DNA of 64,000 bases from a virus. The translations under genes were made by a program, and so were the position numbers. The DNA lies in IMG/VR virus record IMGVR_UViG_3300028653_000015, positions 1 through 64,000 of that record, one strand, 5' to 3'. This document shows positions 34,527-43,117 of the stretch, piece by piece; the first letter of the stretch is position 1, and each line of letters begins with the position of its first letter. The notes below the pieces were generated by a model that worked only from the letters and a program-made list of their open reading frames with translations, had not been told where the DNA came from and made no database searches.

Positions 34527-35258
34527 ATGAATAAAGAAGAAGCACTCAAGCAATTGAGAGCAGAGTGGGGTGACTGTAGACGTTGCGGTTTATGCAATAC
34601 ACGTAAGAACCTGGTCTTCGGTAATGGCAATCCCAATGCAGACATATTGATAGTGGGAGAAGGACCTGGGGAAACTGAAGACAAACTTGGTCTGCCCTTC
34701 CGGGGATCTAGTGGCGAGATTCTGAATCGATTCCTAGATGCTGCACAGATAGACAGGAACTCGGAACTGTATCTCACGAATGTGGTGTGCTGTTGGCCAT
34801 ACCAAGTTGTGAAAGATGAGAGGACAAACAGGGACCTTCGTGAGACCAGGTCCCCCACCAAGGAAGAAAAGCTGGCATGTAGAGAACGGTTACTGAAGAT
34901 TCTCTATATTGTAGACCCAATGATCATAGTAGCCCTAGGCAAGACAGCCATGCAGTCTCTGACCGGCAAGGGTACTGTAATTACAAAAGCACGTGGCGAG
35001 ATACTGGTGATGGAAATACAGGGTGTGCATACCAAGGTTCGTTACCCAGTCCTTCCCGTTTACCATCCGGCCTACCTAGCCAGAAGCATGGACTACACAG
35101 ATGATGGTCCATGGCATACAACGGAAATGGACTTCGGTCTTCTGTGTCAGGTGGTGGATTGCTTACGAGAAAAGTACTACGGTAAAGTACCCCCAGAAAG
35201 AGATCAAAAACATGAGCAACCGAAAGAAAAAGAAAACGAAGACAGAGACCACGATTGA
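34527..35258 (+). CDS. Uracil-DNA glycosylase family protein with Fe-S cysteines
   Basis: 243 residues. It matches family 4/5-type uracil-DNA glycosylases: Fe-S cysteines at C17/C20 (with C88 or C89 and C118), motif GEGPGETED (44-52), TNVVCCWP (85-92) and the HPAYL loop (180-184). Such enzymes remove uracil from DNA; related phage proteins can have other DNA or RNA roles. The Lys/Glu-rich C-terminal tail is extra. It overlaps the next gene by 47 bases. Paired here with ThyX and Nudix genes, it suggests control of nucleotide quality. Confidence 0.8.
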   Translation: MNKEEALKQLRAEWGDCRRCGLCNTRKNLVFGNGNPNADILIVGEGPGETEDKLGLPFRGSSGEILNRFLDAAQIDRNSELYLTNVVCCWPYQVVKDERTNRDLRETRSPTKEEKLACRERLLKILYIVDPMIIVALGKTAMQSLTGKGTVITKARGEILVMEIQGVHTKVRYPVLPVYHPAYLARSMDYTDDGPWHTTEMDFGLLCQVVDCLREKYYGKVPPERDQKHEQPKEKENEDRDHD

Positions 35259-35727
35259 CCAGCCACCATCAATGGCCGACAACAGCGCCAAACGGTACAG
35301 AGCTGCAGAAGCAGAATTAGCGGAGTTCATGAAGGACCCCGACGTTAGGGAGATACTAACAGAACTGTATCAGTTGGTTGATGAGAGGAATGCAACTCTG
35401 GATGAGGCCATTCGCAACATCAAGTCAGAACTACAGCGTTCTGATCAAGCGCAGCTTGTGCTTGGGGGACTAGGTGCACAAAAGAGGCACAAGAGGTGGT
35501 ATGATACTGACTTCTTGGCTGAGCATCTGCCACACAACCAAGCACAGCTGGTTCTCACATCACATCTTGAGTGGGAACTCAATCAAACACTACTTGAGCA
35601 ACTGCTGAGGCAGGGTGAGGTTGATGCCGAGGTAGTTAAGCAGGCGTTTCATGACGAACCCGATTCTCCTGCGGTACTACCTGGCACACCGAAACCATTC
35701 ATCCTTCCACCGCTACCAGTTGATTAG
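35212..35727 (+). CDS. Unknown helical protein
   Basis: 171 residues from the ATG at 35212 (MSNRKKKKTKTETT); ATG 35272 is an alternative. It has a basic N-terminus, then a helical charged region (LAEFMKDPDVREILTELYQL) and a repeated QAQLVL segment (two copies about 35 residues apart). Function not recognised. The start lies inside the upstream glycosylase gene. Confidence 0.4.
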   Translation: MSNRKKKKTKTETTIDQPPSMADNSAKRYRAAEAELAEFMKDPDVREILTELYQLVDERNATLDEAIRNIKSELQRSDQAQLVLGGLGAQKRHKRWYDTDFLAEHLPHNQAQLVLTSHLEWELNQTLLEQLLRQGEVDAEVVKQAFHDEPDSPAVLPGTPKPFILPPLPVD

Positions 35728-35735
35728 AGGGAACT

Positions 35736-36197
35736 ATGAAAAGATATGTGTTGGGTTTTGCATTTGATCCTACCCTGTACAAGGTGTTGCTAATTGAGAA
35801 AACCAGACCCGAGTGGCAGGCCGGACGCATGAATGGTGTGGGCGGGCACATAGAAGAGGGCGAACTCTCTTACGAGGCCATGAGGAGAGAGTTCATTGAG
35901 GAGACTAACATTTCGGCAAATATTGACCCAGCCTGGGTACAGTACGCCAAGCTACATGGAGTTGATAAGAGTGGAGAGCTTTGGGAGATAGACATATACC
36001 GAGGGATCATAGACGAGCTCGGTCCTATCGACAGCTACTATGCTACTACAGATGAGGGTGTTGTATCATTGGTGGCAGTTAAATGTCTAAATACCTGTCC
36101 GGTACTTCCAAACCTGTTGTACCTGATACCAATGGCAATCAACAACATAAATGGCACAGACAAGTGCGCATACTTTGACATCGCGGAAGTTAGGTAA
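35736..36197 (+). CDS. Nudix hydrolase
   Basis: 153 residues. A complete Nudix box, G37-x5-E43-x7-R51-E52-F-x-E55-E56-x2-I (GHIEEGELSYEAMRREFIEE), coordinates Mg2+ for hydrolysis of nucleoside-diphosphate-linked substrates. The enzyme length is typical for the family. Substrate is not predictable from sequence; oxidised dNTPs and NAD or mRNA cap-like substrates are known options. The ribosome site is GAGGGAACT before the ATG. Confidence 0.85.
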   Translation: MKRYVLGFAFDPTLYKVLLIEKTRPEWQAGRMNGVGGHIEEGELSYEAMRREFIEETNISANIDPAWVQYAKLHGVDKSGELWEIDIYRGIIDELGPIDSYYATTDEGVVSLVAVKCLNTCPVLPNLLYLIPMAINNINGTDKCAYFDIAEVR

Positions 36198-36199
36198 AC

Positions 36200-36937
36200 A
36201 TGGCACAGCTACTGACAGAAGATCTTACATGGTGTGTGAGTAGACTACCAAATCTGCTCAGGAAATTGATTAAGGAAAGGCCAAACCAACTGGTTGTGGC
36301 CGGGGGCTACATAAGGTCCTGCATAGCCAATGAAAAAGTAAACGACATAGATGTCTTCTCTCCAAGTGCAGGAGATGCACAACTGTGCGTGAGCATATTG
36401 AAACTGGCCGGACCCGATGTACTGAAGGTGGTAAAGACCGAGAATGCACTCACCATTTGTACGAAACCGTACCCAGTGCAGTTCGTGCACAAGTGGGTGT
36501 TCGCAAAACCGGAAGATGTAATCCCCAGCTTCGACTTCACCGTGGCTAAAGCAGCCATCTGGTACGATGGAAATAATTGGGTATCCCTGTGCGACGACAG
36601 GTTCTACCTAGACCTAGCTGCCAAGAGATTGGTCTACTGTTGTCCCATTCGAAATGAGTACGCTGGTGGTAGTATGTTGCGGGTGTTGAAGTTCTACCAG
36701 CGTGGCTACAGGATACCGCTAGACAGTATGGGCGCTGTCATAGCTAGACTGGTGCAAGGTGTGGGTATGCGGATGAACAGTACCCCACCAGAAAGCCAAG
36801 AGAAACAACTAGCAAAAGTACTGACAGGACTACTACGAGAAGTAGACCCTAGCGTCGACCCAGAGCACATAGCCCATCTTCCATCCACAGAACAAACTAA
36901 GGAGAGTGATGCCAGCACTAGTGATACCCGGACGTAA
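36200..36937 (+). CDS. Nucleotidyltransferase-fold protein (Pol beta superfamily)
   Basis: 245 residues. AGGYIRS (34-40) followed by NDIDVF (48-53) is the Gly-Gly...Asp-x-Asp signature of the Pol beta / CCA-adding superfamily, with a third acidic residue likely in PSFDFTVAK (about 111-119). The substrate is unknown; it could be a nucleic-acid end, a small molecule or a protein. The C-terminal 40 residues are disordered. Confidence 0.55.
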   Translation: MAQLLTEDLTWCVSRLPNLLRKLIKERPNQLVVAGGYIRSCIANEKVNDIDVFSPSAGDAQLCVSILKLAGPDVLKVVKTENALTICTKPYPVQFVHKWVFAKPEDVIPSFDFTVAKAAIWYDGNNWVSLCDDRFYLDLAAKRLVYCCPIRNEYAGGSMLRVLKFYQRGYRIPLDSMGAVIARLVQGVGMRMNSTPPESQEKQLAKVLTGLLREVDPSVDPEHIAHLPSTEQTKESDASTSDTRT

Positions 36938-37280
36938 AGTTATGGCCACTGTAGAAGGACGTGCTCAACAGATAGCCAAAGAAGACAACAACCGAGTACG
37001 ACGGAAGCAAGAGATTCGTGGAGAAGCAGAGCTCAACTTCTTCCCCGGAGATGGGAAAGCTCAAGTAGACAGCACCAGGGGGTTTAAGTCTTGGATCAAT
37101 GGTCGCAATGGTGGACTTACTGTGGAATCTACTGTTCGTGTCAGTGTGGCCTGTAACCAAGACCCAGAGTCCATAGAGGTTGCTATACAAGAGGCTGGGG
37201 CAGTAGCAGAGGCAATGGCGAAGAAGGGGGCTGAGGAGATGGGAGCATACGTAGATCACTTCGCAGAGGATGTGGGATGA
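36909..37280 (+). CDS. Unknown small protein
   Basis: 123 residues from ATG 36909, with AAGGAG five bases ahead. Residues about 60-115 contain strands and an Ala/Glu-rich helix (VAIQEAGAVAEAMAKKGAEE). No family was recognised. It overlaps the upstream gene by 29 bases and couples to the next by ATGA. Confidence 0.45.
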   Translation: MPALVIPGRKVMATVEGRAQQIAKEDNNRVRRKQEIRGEAELNFFPGDGKAQVDSTRGFKSWINGRNGGLTVESTVRVSVACNQDPESIEVAIQEAGAVAEAMAKKGAEEMGAYVDHFAEDVG

Positions 37281-37495
37281 AGACTTGTGCCGTATGCGAT
37301 AATACGTCAGAAGGCAACTACTCCATCCATAGATACGCAATGGATGTAGGTCGAGAAGTGTGGCTCTGTGATGGGTGTGGATCTAAAACAACACCCACAT
37401 GCGGACAGATATGGGATTGGCTGCGCGATAAGAAGTTGCCAAGGTCTGCCTTCGTCAAGAAACCTAGGAAGCCGAAAGCAAAGAAACGCACATGA
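37277..37495 (+). CDS. Zinc-ribbon protein with basic tail
   Basis: 72 residues. CAVC (C4-x2-C7) and CDGC (C31-x2-C34) form a zinc ribbon, and the last 20 residues are Lys/Arg/Pro-rich (KKPRKPKAKKRT). It is probably a nucleic-acid-binding accessory protein. Both ends overlap neighbours by four bases. Confidence 0.6.
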   Translation: MKTCAVCDNTSEGNYSIHRYAMDVGREVWLCDGCGSKTTPTCGQIWDWLRDKKLPRSAFVKKPRKPKAKKRT

Positions 37496-37845
37496 AAATC
37501 TGTGATGATGCTTGTTTGATCAATGCTCTACATGTAGTGGAGATAGCAATCAGCAATACCACCCCATACGTGGGTGGCAAAGGCATGCTCATGACTGCTA
37601 CCTATGCTCTTGCCATAGGAGATCCTAAGAACCAACAAATACAAAGCACGCACGGTAAGTGCACAGCAACACCACAAAACTGGTCAAAAGAAACACTAGA
37701 AAAACTAGTCGACTTGATCGACTCAATGGAACATGACCTACTACCAAGACACTTCGACAGAAACATCAACAACACACTAAGCAAGGGGATGCAAGATGAG
37801 ACAGGGCCTGAGACTGGAAGACTCGAAGAAACTCCTCAAATTTGA
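37492..37845 (+). CDS. Unknown small protein
   Basis: 117 residues; the ATG overlaps the previous stop. It shows mixed strand and helix with a helical stretch SKETLEKLVDLIDSMEHDLL and a polar tail. No family was recognised. The last 50 bases overlap the start of the next gene. Confidence 0.45.
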   Translation: MKICDDACLINALHVVEIAISNTTPYVGGKGMLMTATYALAIGDPKNQQIQSTHGKCTATPQNWSKETLEKLVDLIDSMEHDLLPRHFDRNINNTLSKGMQDETGPETGRLEETPQI

Positions 37846-38938
37846 ACTGGTACGACAGGAGGTCGCTGAGGAACACTATCTCAAGAACCCAGACATCGTA
37901 GTCAAGATGTCTGACTTGAGGATCACACCAGAGCTCCACATGGAAATCCCAAAGTTGGGTACGTTCAGCATGACAGATTGGTCCAAGCATCAGCTCGGTC
38001 AAATCCTGGGAATCCAGTGGAACAAGTGGTTCAATCCTGCCTTTGTCAACCACAGCGTCATTCAGGATGAGTTACAAAAGCGTTTTTCTTGGACCGGCAT
38101 GAGCCAGAAGCTCAGGACCAAGCAGTTCCGACCAGGAACTCCAGGGGTCAAAGGAGCCAACGGTTATCTACGTGCCGTTCTATCCCCAACATACGAGCCC
38201 ATAGATGACGAGAGGATCTTTGATAGGTGCGAACGCAGGTTCACATCTCAGCTCAGTGAGCTGGGCTTCATGAAAAATCACCTAACAAAGCATACACGGT
38301 GGGGTAATGACCACTGCAACTACTACACCATGGTTTCCAAACAGGAGATCAACCTTGGGGAGATTGACAGGAATAATCCCAACCCGGAAGTTCGACGTAT
38401 CTATGACCTGGCGGAAAGAGAAGGCAGACTCCCAGAAGCTGACTACATCTACCCAGGTCTGTCCCTGCGTAACTCAGAAGTAGGATACACAGCTGTCGTC
38501 ATAGATGAGTTCACCTTCCGCCTGGTGTGCTTGAACGGAGCCATCATGTGTGTGGGCGATAGCCGACTCATGTACCGACAACACCGACCCATCGAAGAGG
38601 CTTTTCTGGACAAACAACTGAACGAGGTATTCAGCAAGGTCGACAAGCGATGGCTTCAGACCAAGAATAACCTCCTCATGCTTTCCGGCATTCCCATCAA
38701 AGACCCAGACAATGAGATCCTCCTGCAGTTGACAAAGCTGGAGGCTTCTAAGAAGTTCATCACCGCTGCTCAAGAAGCATACAAACTCGAGCCCTTGGCA
38801 ACCATGTACGGTGTGTTCCAGGCTGTCACACGGGCAGCTCAGAATATCAACGAGGATATGGACAAGCGCTTCGACTTGGAAACTATGGCTGGACGTCTGG
38901 TATCTATGGCTCCAAAGCTTACCGCGTTGGCTGCCTAG
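37796..38938 (+). CDS. DUF932-like protein
   Basis: 380 residues, ATG after AAGGGGA. It shows the pattern of the phage/plasmid DUF932 family: LRAVLSPTYEPIDDERIFD in the middle (126-144), then PGLSLRNSEVGYTA and RLVCLNGAIM. The molecular function of the family is unclear; members are common on phages and plasmids near replication genes. A palindrome CCACAACCTGTTGTGG (38940-38955) lies just after the stop and may end the transcript. Confidence 0.6.
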   Translation: MRQGLRLEDSKKLLKFELVRQEVAEEHYLKNPDIVVKMSDLRITPELHMEIPKLGTFSMTDWSKHQLGQILGIQWNKWFNPAFVNHSVIQDELQKRFSWTGMSQKLRTKQFRPGTPGVKGANGYLRAVLSPTYEPIDDERIFDRCERRFTSQLSELGFMKNHLTKHTRWGNDHCNYYTMVSKQEINLGEIDRNNPNPEVRRIYDLAEREGRLPEADYIYPGLSLRNSEVGYTAVVIDEFTFRLVCLNGAIMCVGDSRLMYRQHRPIEEAFLDKQLNEVFSKVDKRWLQTKNNLLMLSGIPIKDPDNEILLQLTKLEASKKFITAAQEAYKLEPLATMYGVFQAVTRAAQNINEDMDKRFDLETMAGRLVSMAPKLTALAA

Positions 38939-39001
38939 ACCACAACCTGTTGTGGGTGGGGTAGGGGTACACCACAAGCAGTTGGGTTCATCAACACGTC
39001 G

Positions 39002-39034
39002 TTGACAGCCTCACTGCTTGGGGTACTCTTACCC
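39002..39034 (+). promoter_or_regulatory. Possible promoter with GGGTA/TACCC palindrome
   Basis: TTGACA (39002-39007), 16 bp, TACTCT (39024-39029). The -10 is embedded in GGGTA-CTCT-TACCC (39021-39034). The weak -10 and shorter spacer make the promoter uncertain, but the GGGTA half-sites repeat the motif seen at other intergenic regions. It is 30 bases before the next gene. Confidence 0.35.
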
Positions 39035-39063
39035 TTTCCACTTCTGTTGCAAGGAGAGATCAA

Positions 39064-39381
39064 ATGGCAGAACGAGGAAGAGCGTCAGGACCCGGTTCCG
39101 CACTACTGGGACTAACAGAACTGAACAACCGATTCACTGCGCTTCAAAAAGAGTTTGCGGAACTCAGAGATCAACTGAACGTCTTTGAGAATTGGAACTC
39201 TGAGATCAAGACGATGTACGGTAAGATGGTTGGCATTGACACCACAGATGGCAACTCCCGTACTGGTGTTCTTGTGTGGTCAGACCGCTACAATCTATGC
39301 ATAGAGCGGGTAGGTGGAGTTAAAGCGCACAGACAAATCATAAGCAAAGGTGCAATGGTCTCTATAGAGCTAGAGGAGTAA
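39064..39381 (+). CDS. Coiled-coil protein with possible Sm/Hfq-like domain
   Basis: 105 residues, AAGGAGAG before the ATG. Residues 18-50 are a likely coiled coil (NRFTALQKEFAELRDQL). Residues 53-103 read as a five-stranded Sm-like barrel: KMVGIDTTDG, a GVLVWSDRYNLCIE strand pair like the Sm1 motif (G-x-V-x-x-x-D-x-Y-x-L), then QIISKGAMVSIE, which sits where Hfq has its KHA-containing strand. RNA binding would follow from that, but the match is by eye. It could also be an unrelated small barrel. It is the first gene of the helicase-primase group. Confidence 0.4.
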   Translation: MAERGRASGPGSALLGLTELNNRFTALQKEFAELRDQLNVFENWNSEIKTMYGKMVGIDTTDGNSRTGVLVWSDRYNLCIERVGGVKAHRQIISKGAMVSIELEE

Positions 39382-39384
39382 CCT

Positions 39385-40899
39385 ATGGCAGCCAACAAAG
39401 ACATATCCTTGATAGCAAAGATCGCTGACACAGGCGACATCAGAACTGCGTACGATGCTGGTGTACGTGTAGAACGCTTTGCAGATACAGATGCCAGGCT
39501 ACTATGGGACTATGTCTATGGATACTGGAGAAACAAAGCTACCAGTGGTGATGTTCCCACCAGAGAGATGCTTCATGAGGCATTTCCCTCGGTAGACATT
39601 CCACCAGAGAATCGCATAAGCATCAAGTCAGCCGTAGATGAGTTCCTCAAGCACGACACTACAGCAAGACTCAAGAAACTTGGTACGTACATAGACGATT
39701 GGGCTGAAAGACCTGATGAGGCTATTGCGCATTTAGATCGTGAAATCAGAGAGATGCGTAAGATCCGTAGGAGTAGCACTGATATCATTGTCTCTGCTTC
39801 CGGCGAAACCGTAAAGCGTATGTACGAGGCGAACAAGCAGAAGAACGTACTCAGTGGTATCCCCTATCCGTGGAAGATACTGAATGATGAAACTCGAGGT
39901 ATGCAGGATGGAGAGTACATCATCTTCTACGGAAGACCTAAGAGTCTCAAGACTTACCTCGCTCTGTATGTTGCTACGTATGCATACGATTTCGCCAGCT
40001 GCAACATATTGATCTATACCCGCGAGATGTCTCCAGAACAGATGATGGTCAGAAGTGTGTGCTTCCTAATAGGCGCTCCATACGAGGCATGGAAGCACGG
40101 ACGACTGAACGAGATAGCGCATCCACACGGTGGTAATATGGAAGATCATTTCCATGCCACTATGGATACTATGTACGCAGATGAGAAAACCTGCAGTCTA
40201 GAGACTGGCAGAAACAAGAAGCTGATCATTACCAGTGACCGAGAGGACCGCAAGTACGGTGGTGCAATAGGTGGTCTACAGCGTAAGATGGAAGACTTCA
40301 AGCCAGACATGACTGTAGTAGACGCCGTATACCTCATGAAAAATGATCGTGATGGAGTAGGACAACGGTCAGTGAAGTGGGGAGACCAGTCCGCCATATC
40401 CCAAGATCTAAAGGACCTGGCACAAGACACCAAACGAGTAATCCTAGCTACGTTGCAGGCGAATAGGGCCAGTGAAAAACCAGACCAACGAGGACAGTCT
40501 ACAACTAACCTGGCCTACTCAGACTCCTACGCACAGGATACCGACTTGGCCATTGAGATCATAAAGAGGTACGTGGATAAAGAGCACAATGAGCTAGCCC
40601 TTGCTATCACTGCTTCCAGAGAAACAAATATAGCTGGGTTTGCCATTCATGGAAATCCATGCTGCGATTTCAGCATGTTGGAGCGAGAAGTTCGTGATGA
40701 CATGGGTGTCATGAAGAATCCTGATGGCACCAAGGTCATTCAGCCTGTTATCTTCCAGGACCCAAGAGACATCAAACAATTCTTCTGGAAGAATCACATA
40801 CCAAGCGTGTTGCCAAACTACGATGCACCTGAAGAGTCCTCTGGCGATGGAGGACGTAGAATGAAGGGCCCGCCCTCGTTGCATATCCCAGGTAGGTGA
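39385..40899 (+). CDS. DnaB-like replicative helicase
   Basis: 504 residues. The C-terminal RecA-fold has Walker A GRPKSLKT (183-190) and an acidic Walker B (MTVVDAVYL, about 310), followed by a conserved Gln/Asn region (LATLQANR). The N-terminal 140 residues are helical, as in DnaB/T4 gp41-type helicases. It unwinds DNA ahead of the fork with the primase encoded next. The ATG follows AGAGGAGTAAC. Confidence 0.82.
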   Translation: MAANKDISLIAKIADTGDIRTAYDAGVRVERFADTDARLLWDYVYGYWRNKATSGDVPTREMLHEAFPSVDIPPENRISIKSAVDEFLKHDTTARLKKLGTYIDDWAERPDEAIAHLDREIREMRKIRRSSTDIIVSASGETVKRMYEANKQKNVLSGIPYPWKILNDETRGMQDGEYIIFYGRPKSLKTYLALYVATYAYDFASCNILIYTREMSPEQMMVRSVCFLIGAPYEAWKHGRLNEIAHPHGGNMEDHFHATMDTMYADEKTCSLETGRNKKLIITSDREDRKYGGAIGGLQRKMEDFKPDMTVVDAVYLMKNDRDGVGQRSVKWGDQSAISQDLKDLAQDTKRVILATLQANRASEKPDQRGQSTTNLAYSDSYAQDTDLAIEIIKRYVDKEHNELALAITASRETNIAGFAIHGNPCCDFSMLEREVRDDMGVMKNPDGTKVIQPVIFQDPRDIKQFFWKNHIPSVLPNYDAPEESSGDGGRRMKGPPSLHIPGR

Positions 40900-40902
40900 G
40901 TC

Positions 40903-41970
40903 GTGGCACTACGTGAGGTCGTACTAGAATACGCTACTAAGTATCTGCGGTACGTAAGAACTTCAGGAACGGTTAACGTAGGTGGTCCTTGCCCTTTCCA
41001 TAAGGGAGGGCAAGAACGCACACCATCCTTCTACATCAATACCCAGAATGGGTTGTACTTCTGCCATGCGTGTGGCGAGAAGGGTACGTTCGCGCAGTTC
41101 ATGAAGCTAATGGGGGCTAGTGCTGAGAAGGTAGACCTAGTTCTCGAGCTAGCCAGACAAGAGCAACCGAAGAGACCGCCTAAGGCATCAGACCTTCATG
41201 GTGACCACTACCTGAACGAAAGCTTGTTGGGTGTCTTTGACTATTGCCCCGTAAAGCTGGTAGAAGATGGATTCGATGAGGTACTACTCCACAAAATGGA
41301 TGTGGGGTTTGATAAAGAGTACGAACGGATCACATTTCCTCTCCGCGACTTGTATGGGAATTTGGTGGGGTTTTCAGGAAGAACGGTGACGGATGGTTAC
41401 CCGCGATACTTGGTATACAAGAAAGAAGACCTGAAGAGGTTTTGCTCAGACAGACCAGAGGACATGGCCAAGTATGATTCGTATGACATCAAGAATCATG
41501 AGCATCTGTGGAACATGCACAACGTGTTCCCCAGTCTGTTCTATACCGAGCTGGATACTGTGATAGTGGTTGAGGGATTCAAGGCGTGTCTATGGATGAT
41601 ACAGCATGGGTTCGAGAATACCGTAGCTTTGCAAGGGAGCCGAATGACGGCAAAACAAGAGGCCATACTTTGCAAGTTTGGTGGGAGTGTGCTCTTCTTT
41701 CTAGACAACAACAAGGCAGGAAGGGATGGTACTAATGACGCAGGACCAAGACTAAAGTGTAGAGGACAGCAGTTCAAGGTTTGCTCCTACCCGGACTCTG
41801 TAGAAGAAGGAGCACAGCCAGACAATCTCACACAAGAAGAAATACAGAACAGTCTGGACACAGCAAAAACACTGAATGAATGGAGAACTGAAAATGGAAT
41901 ACTCCCCAAATCGAAGAATCTCAATAGGGCAAAGAATCCATGGGTACATGGCAACGCACAGCACAGGTAA
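40903..41970 (+). CDS. DnaG-type primase
   Basis: 355 residues from a GTG start. The zinc-binding domain is CPFH (C30-H33) with CHAC (C54-C57), the CHC2 type. A Toprim domain follows: VIVVEGFKA (about 222) and FFLDNNKAGRDG (about 266). It makes RNA primers with the DnaB-like helicase encoded three bases upstream. It is shorter than bacterial DnaG and lacks an obvious helicase-interaction domain. Confidence 0.85.
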   Translation: MALREVVLEYATKYLRYVRTSGTVNVGGPCPFHKGGQERTPSFYINTQNGLYFCHACGEKGTFAQFMKLMGASAEKVDLVLELARQEQPKRPPKASDLHGDHYLNESLLGVFDYCPVKLVEDGFDEVLLHKMDVGFDKEYERITFPLRDLYGNLVGFSGRTVTDGYPRYLVYKKEDLKRFCSDRPEDMAKYDSYDIKNHEHLWNMHNVFPSLFYTELDTVIVVEGFKACLWMIQHGFENTVALQGSRMTAKQEAILCKFGGSVLFFLDNNKAGRDGTNDAGPRLKCRGQQFKVCSYPDSVEEGAQPDNLTQEEIQNSLDTAKTLNEWRTENGILPKSKNLNRAKNPWVHGNAQHR

Positions 41971-43039
41971 GAGCAGCGGTTTCAAACGAAGCAGAGGCTC
42001 TTCCCTCAACATCAGGTGGGGTGCTAGGTGGAGGCCGCCGAAGGCACCAGCCACAGCTAAGATCCGACTGATACCAGGGAACTACAAGGGACTGGATGGA
42101 AACGAGTACTCATACTTCCAGTACGTTGAGTTCTACAGCGTGAGGGCCAACAGGAACTTCATCAGTTCCGCTGATTGGAAGATCGATGATGAGGGTAAGC
42201 TCATCAAGGTTGGTGGGAATTGCCTTGGTCAAGATGCAATGGATACGGAGATTGCAGAGGGTATAGACAGGGACCACCGTTCGATCTCTCGTAGACTTAT
42301 GCATGTGTTCAATGCAATACACCTGGCATGGTACCACCTGGTACCAGTAGAACGTGGAGATGGCTCACCAGCCATCTATGAGAATGGCAAGAACAAAGGT
42401 GAGCAGATACTGCAGAAGGTACCTTGTGATGGTCGCAAGTGTGACATGTGCCAAGAAAAACTCCCAAAGACATTTGGCAAGAAGTCACACTGGAGTCTGG
42501 GGTTCAATCACCTCGTGAATCTGTCCGGGTTCATTGACGAGATTGAAAAGGACTGTTCAGAGTGTGGTGGCAAGGGCACCATAGAGAAGGTTACCTACGA
42601 CTGCGGTGGATGTGGCACACCAATCGTTGTGTGTGCTGACTTCGATCTCCGGGATGAGAAGCAGGCAAATGAGTACGACAGGTTGATTGGTAGACCATAC
42701 GTCTGCAAGTGTGGCCTTACTGATATACCTGTGGCTCAGCTTGAGTGCACTGGCTGCAGAGACCCCAAGCCACTGGACATCTTTGACTGTGACATAGAGG
42801 TCAAGAGGCAAGGTGAGGGTACTGCCTCCACAGTACAGGTTGCTCGATGGGTGCCTACCGTGCTTACAGATGAATTGAAGGAAATGGCCAAGCCGTGGAA
42901 CTTCAGTGAGATCTTTGCACCTGACCCATTGAACATACAAGCAGACATCCTGAAGTGCAGGAATCCATATGCTACCGGCGGTGCCGAAGCCGGTAAAGAA
43001 CATGCCCGTGAATACGGTACAGCCGACTACAACAAGTAG
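41894..43039 (+). CDS. Multi-zinc-ribbon protein, possible ssDNA-binding protein
   Basis: 381 residues from ATG 41894 (GGAG nine bases ahead); ATG 41876 and 41948 are alternatives. At least three cysteine clusters are seen: CDGRKCDMC, CSECGGKG with CGGCGTPIVVC, and VCKCG with LECTGC. The basic Ser/Gly-rich N-terminus and acidic C-terminus flank a folded core. It lies between primase and DNA polymerase, the slot of an SSB or recombination mediator. T4 gp32 also binds zinc, but no homology is claimed. Confidence 0.4.
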   Translation: MEYSPNRRISIGQRIHGYMATHSTGKSSGFKRSRGSSLNIRWGARWRPPKAPATAKIRLIPGNYKGLDGNEYSYFQYVEFYSVRANRNFISSADWKIDDEGKLIKVGGNCLGQDAMDTEIAEGIDRDHRSISRRLMHVFNAIHLAWYHLVPVERGDGSPAIYENGKNKGEQILQKVPCDGRKCDMCQEKLPKTFGKKSHWSLGFNHLVNLSGFIDEIEKDCSECGGKGTIEKVTYDCGGCGTPIVVCADFDLRDEKQANEYDRLIGRPYVCKCGLTDIPVAQLECTGCRDPKPLDIFDCDIEVKRQGEGTASTVQVARWVPTVLTDELKEMAKPWNFSEIFAPDPLNIQADILKCRNPYATGGAEAGKEHAREYGTADYNK

Positions 43040-43054
43040 TGACTGAGTCTGTAG

Positions 43055-43094
43055 TCCCACCCTCCCTTCTGCCGGGGAGGGTGGGATTTTCTTT
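43055..43094 (+). terminator. Rho-independent terminator
   Basis: TCCCACCCTCCC (43055-43066) pairs perfectly with GGGAGGGTGGGA (43075-43086), followed by TTTTCTTT. It lies between the zinc protein and DNA polymerase genes, so the polymerase may be expressed at a lower level through read-through, or from a promoter I cannot see. Confidence 0.85.
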
Positions 43095-43117
43095 GTAGGC
43101 ACACTCAGGAGAATTCT

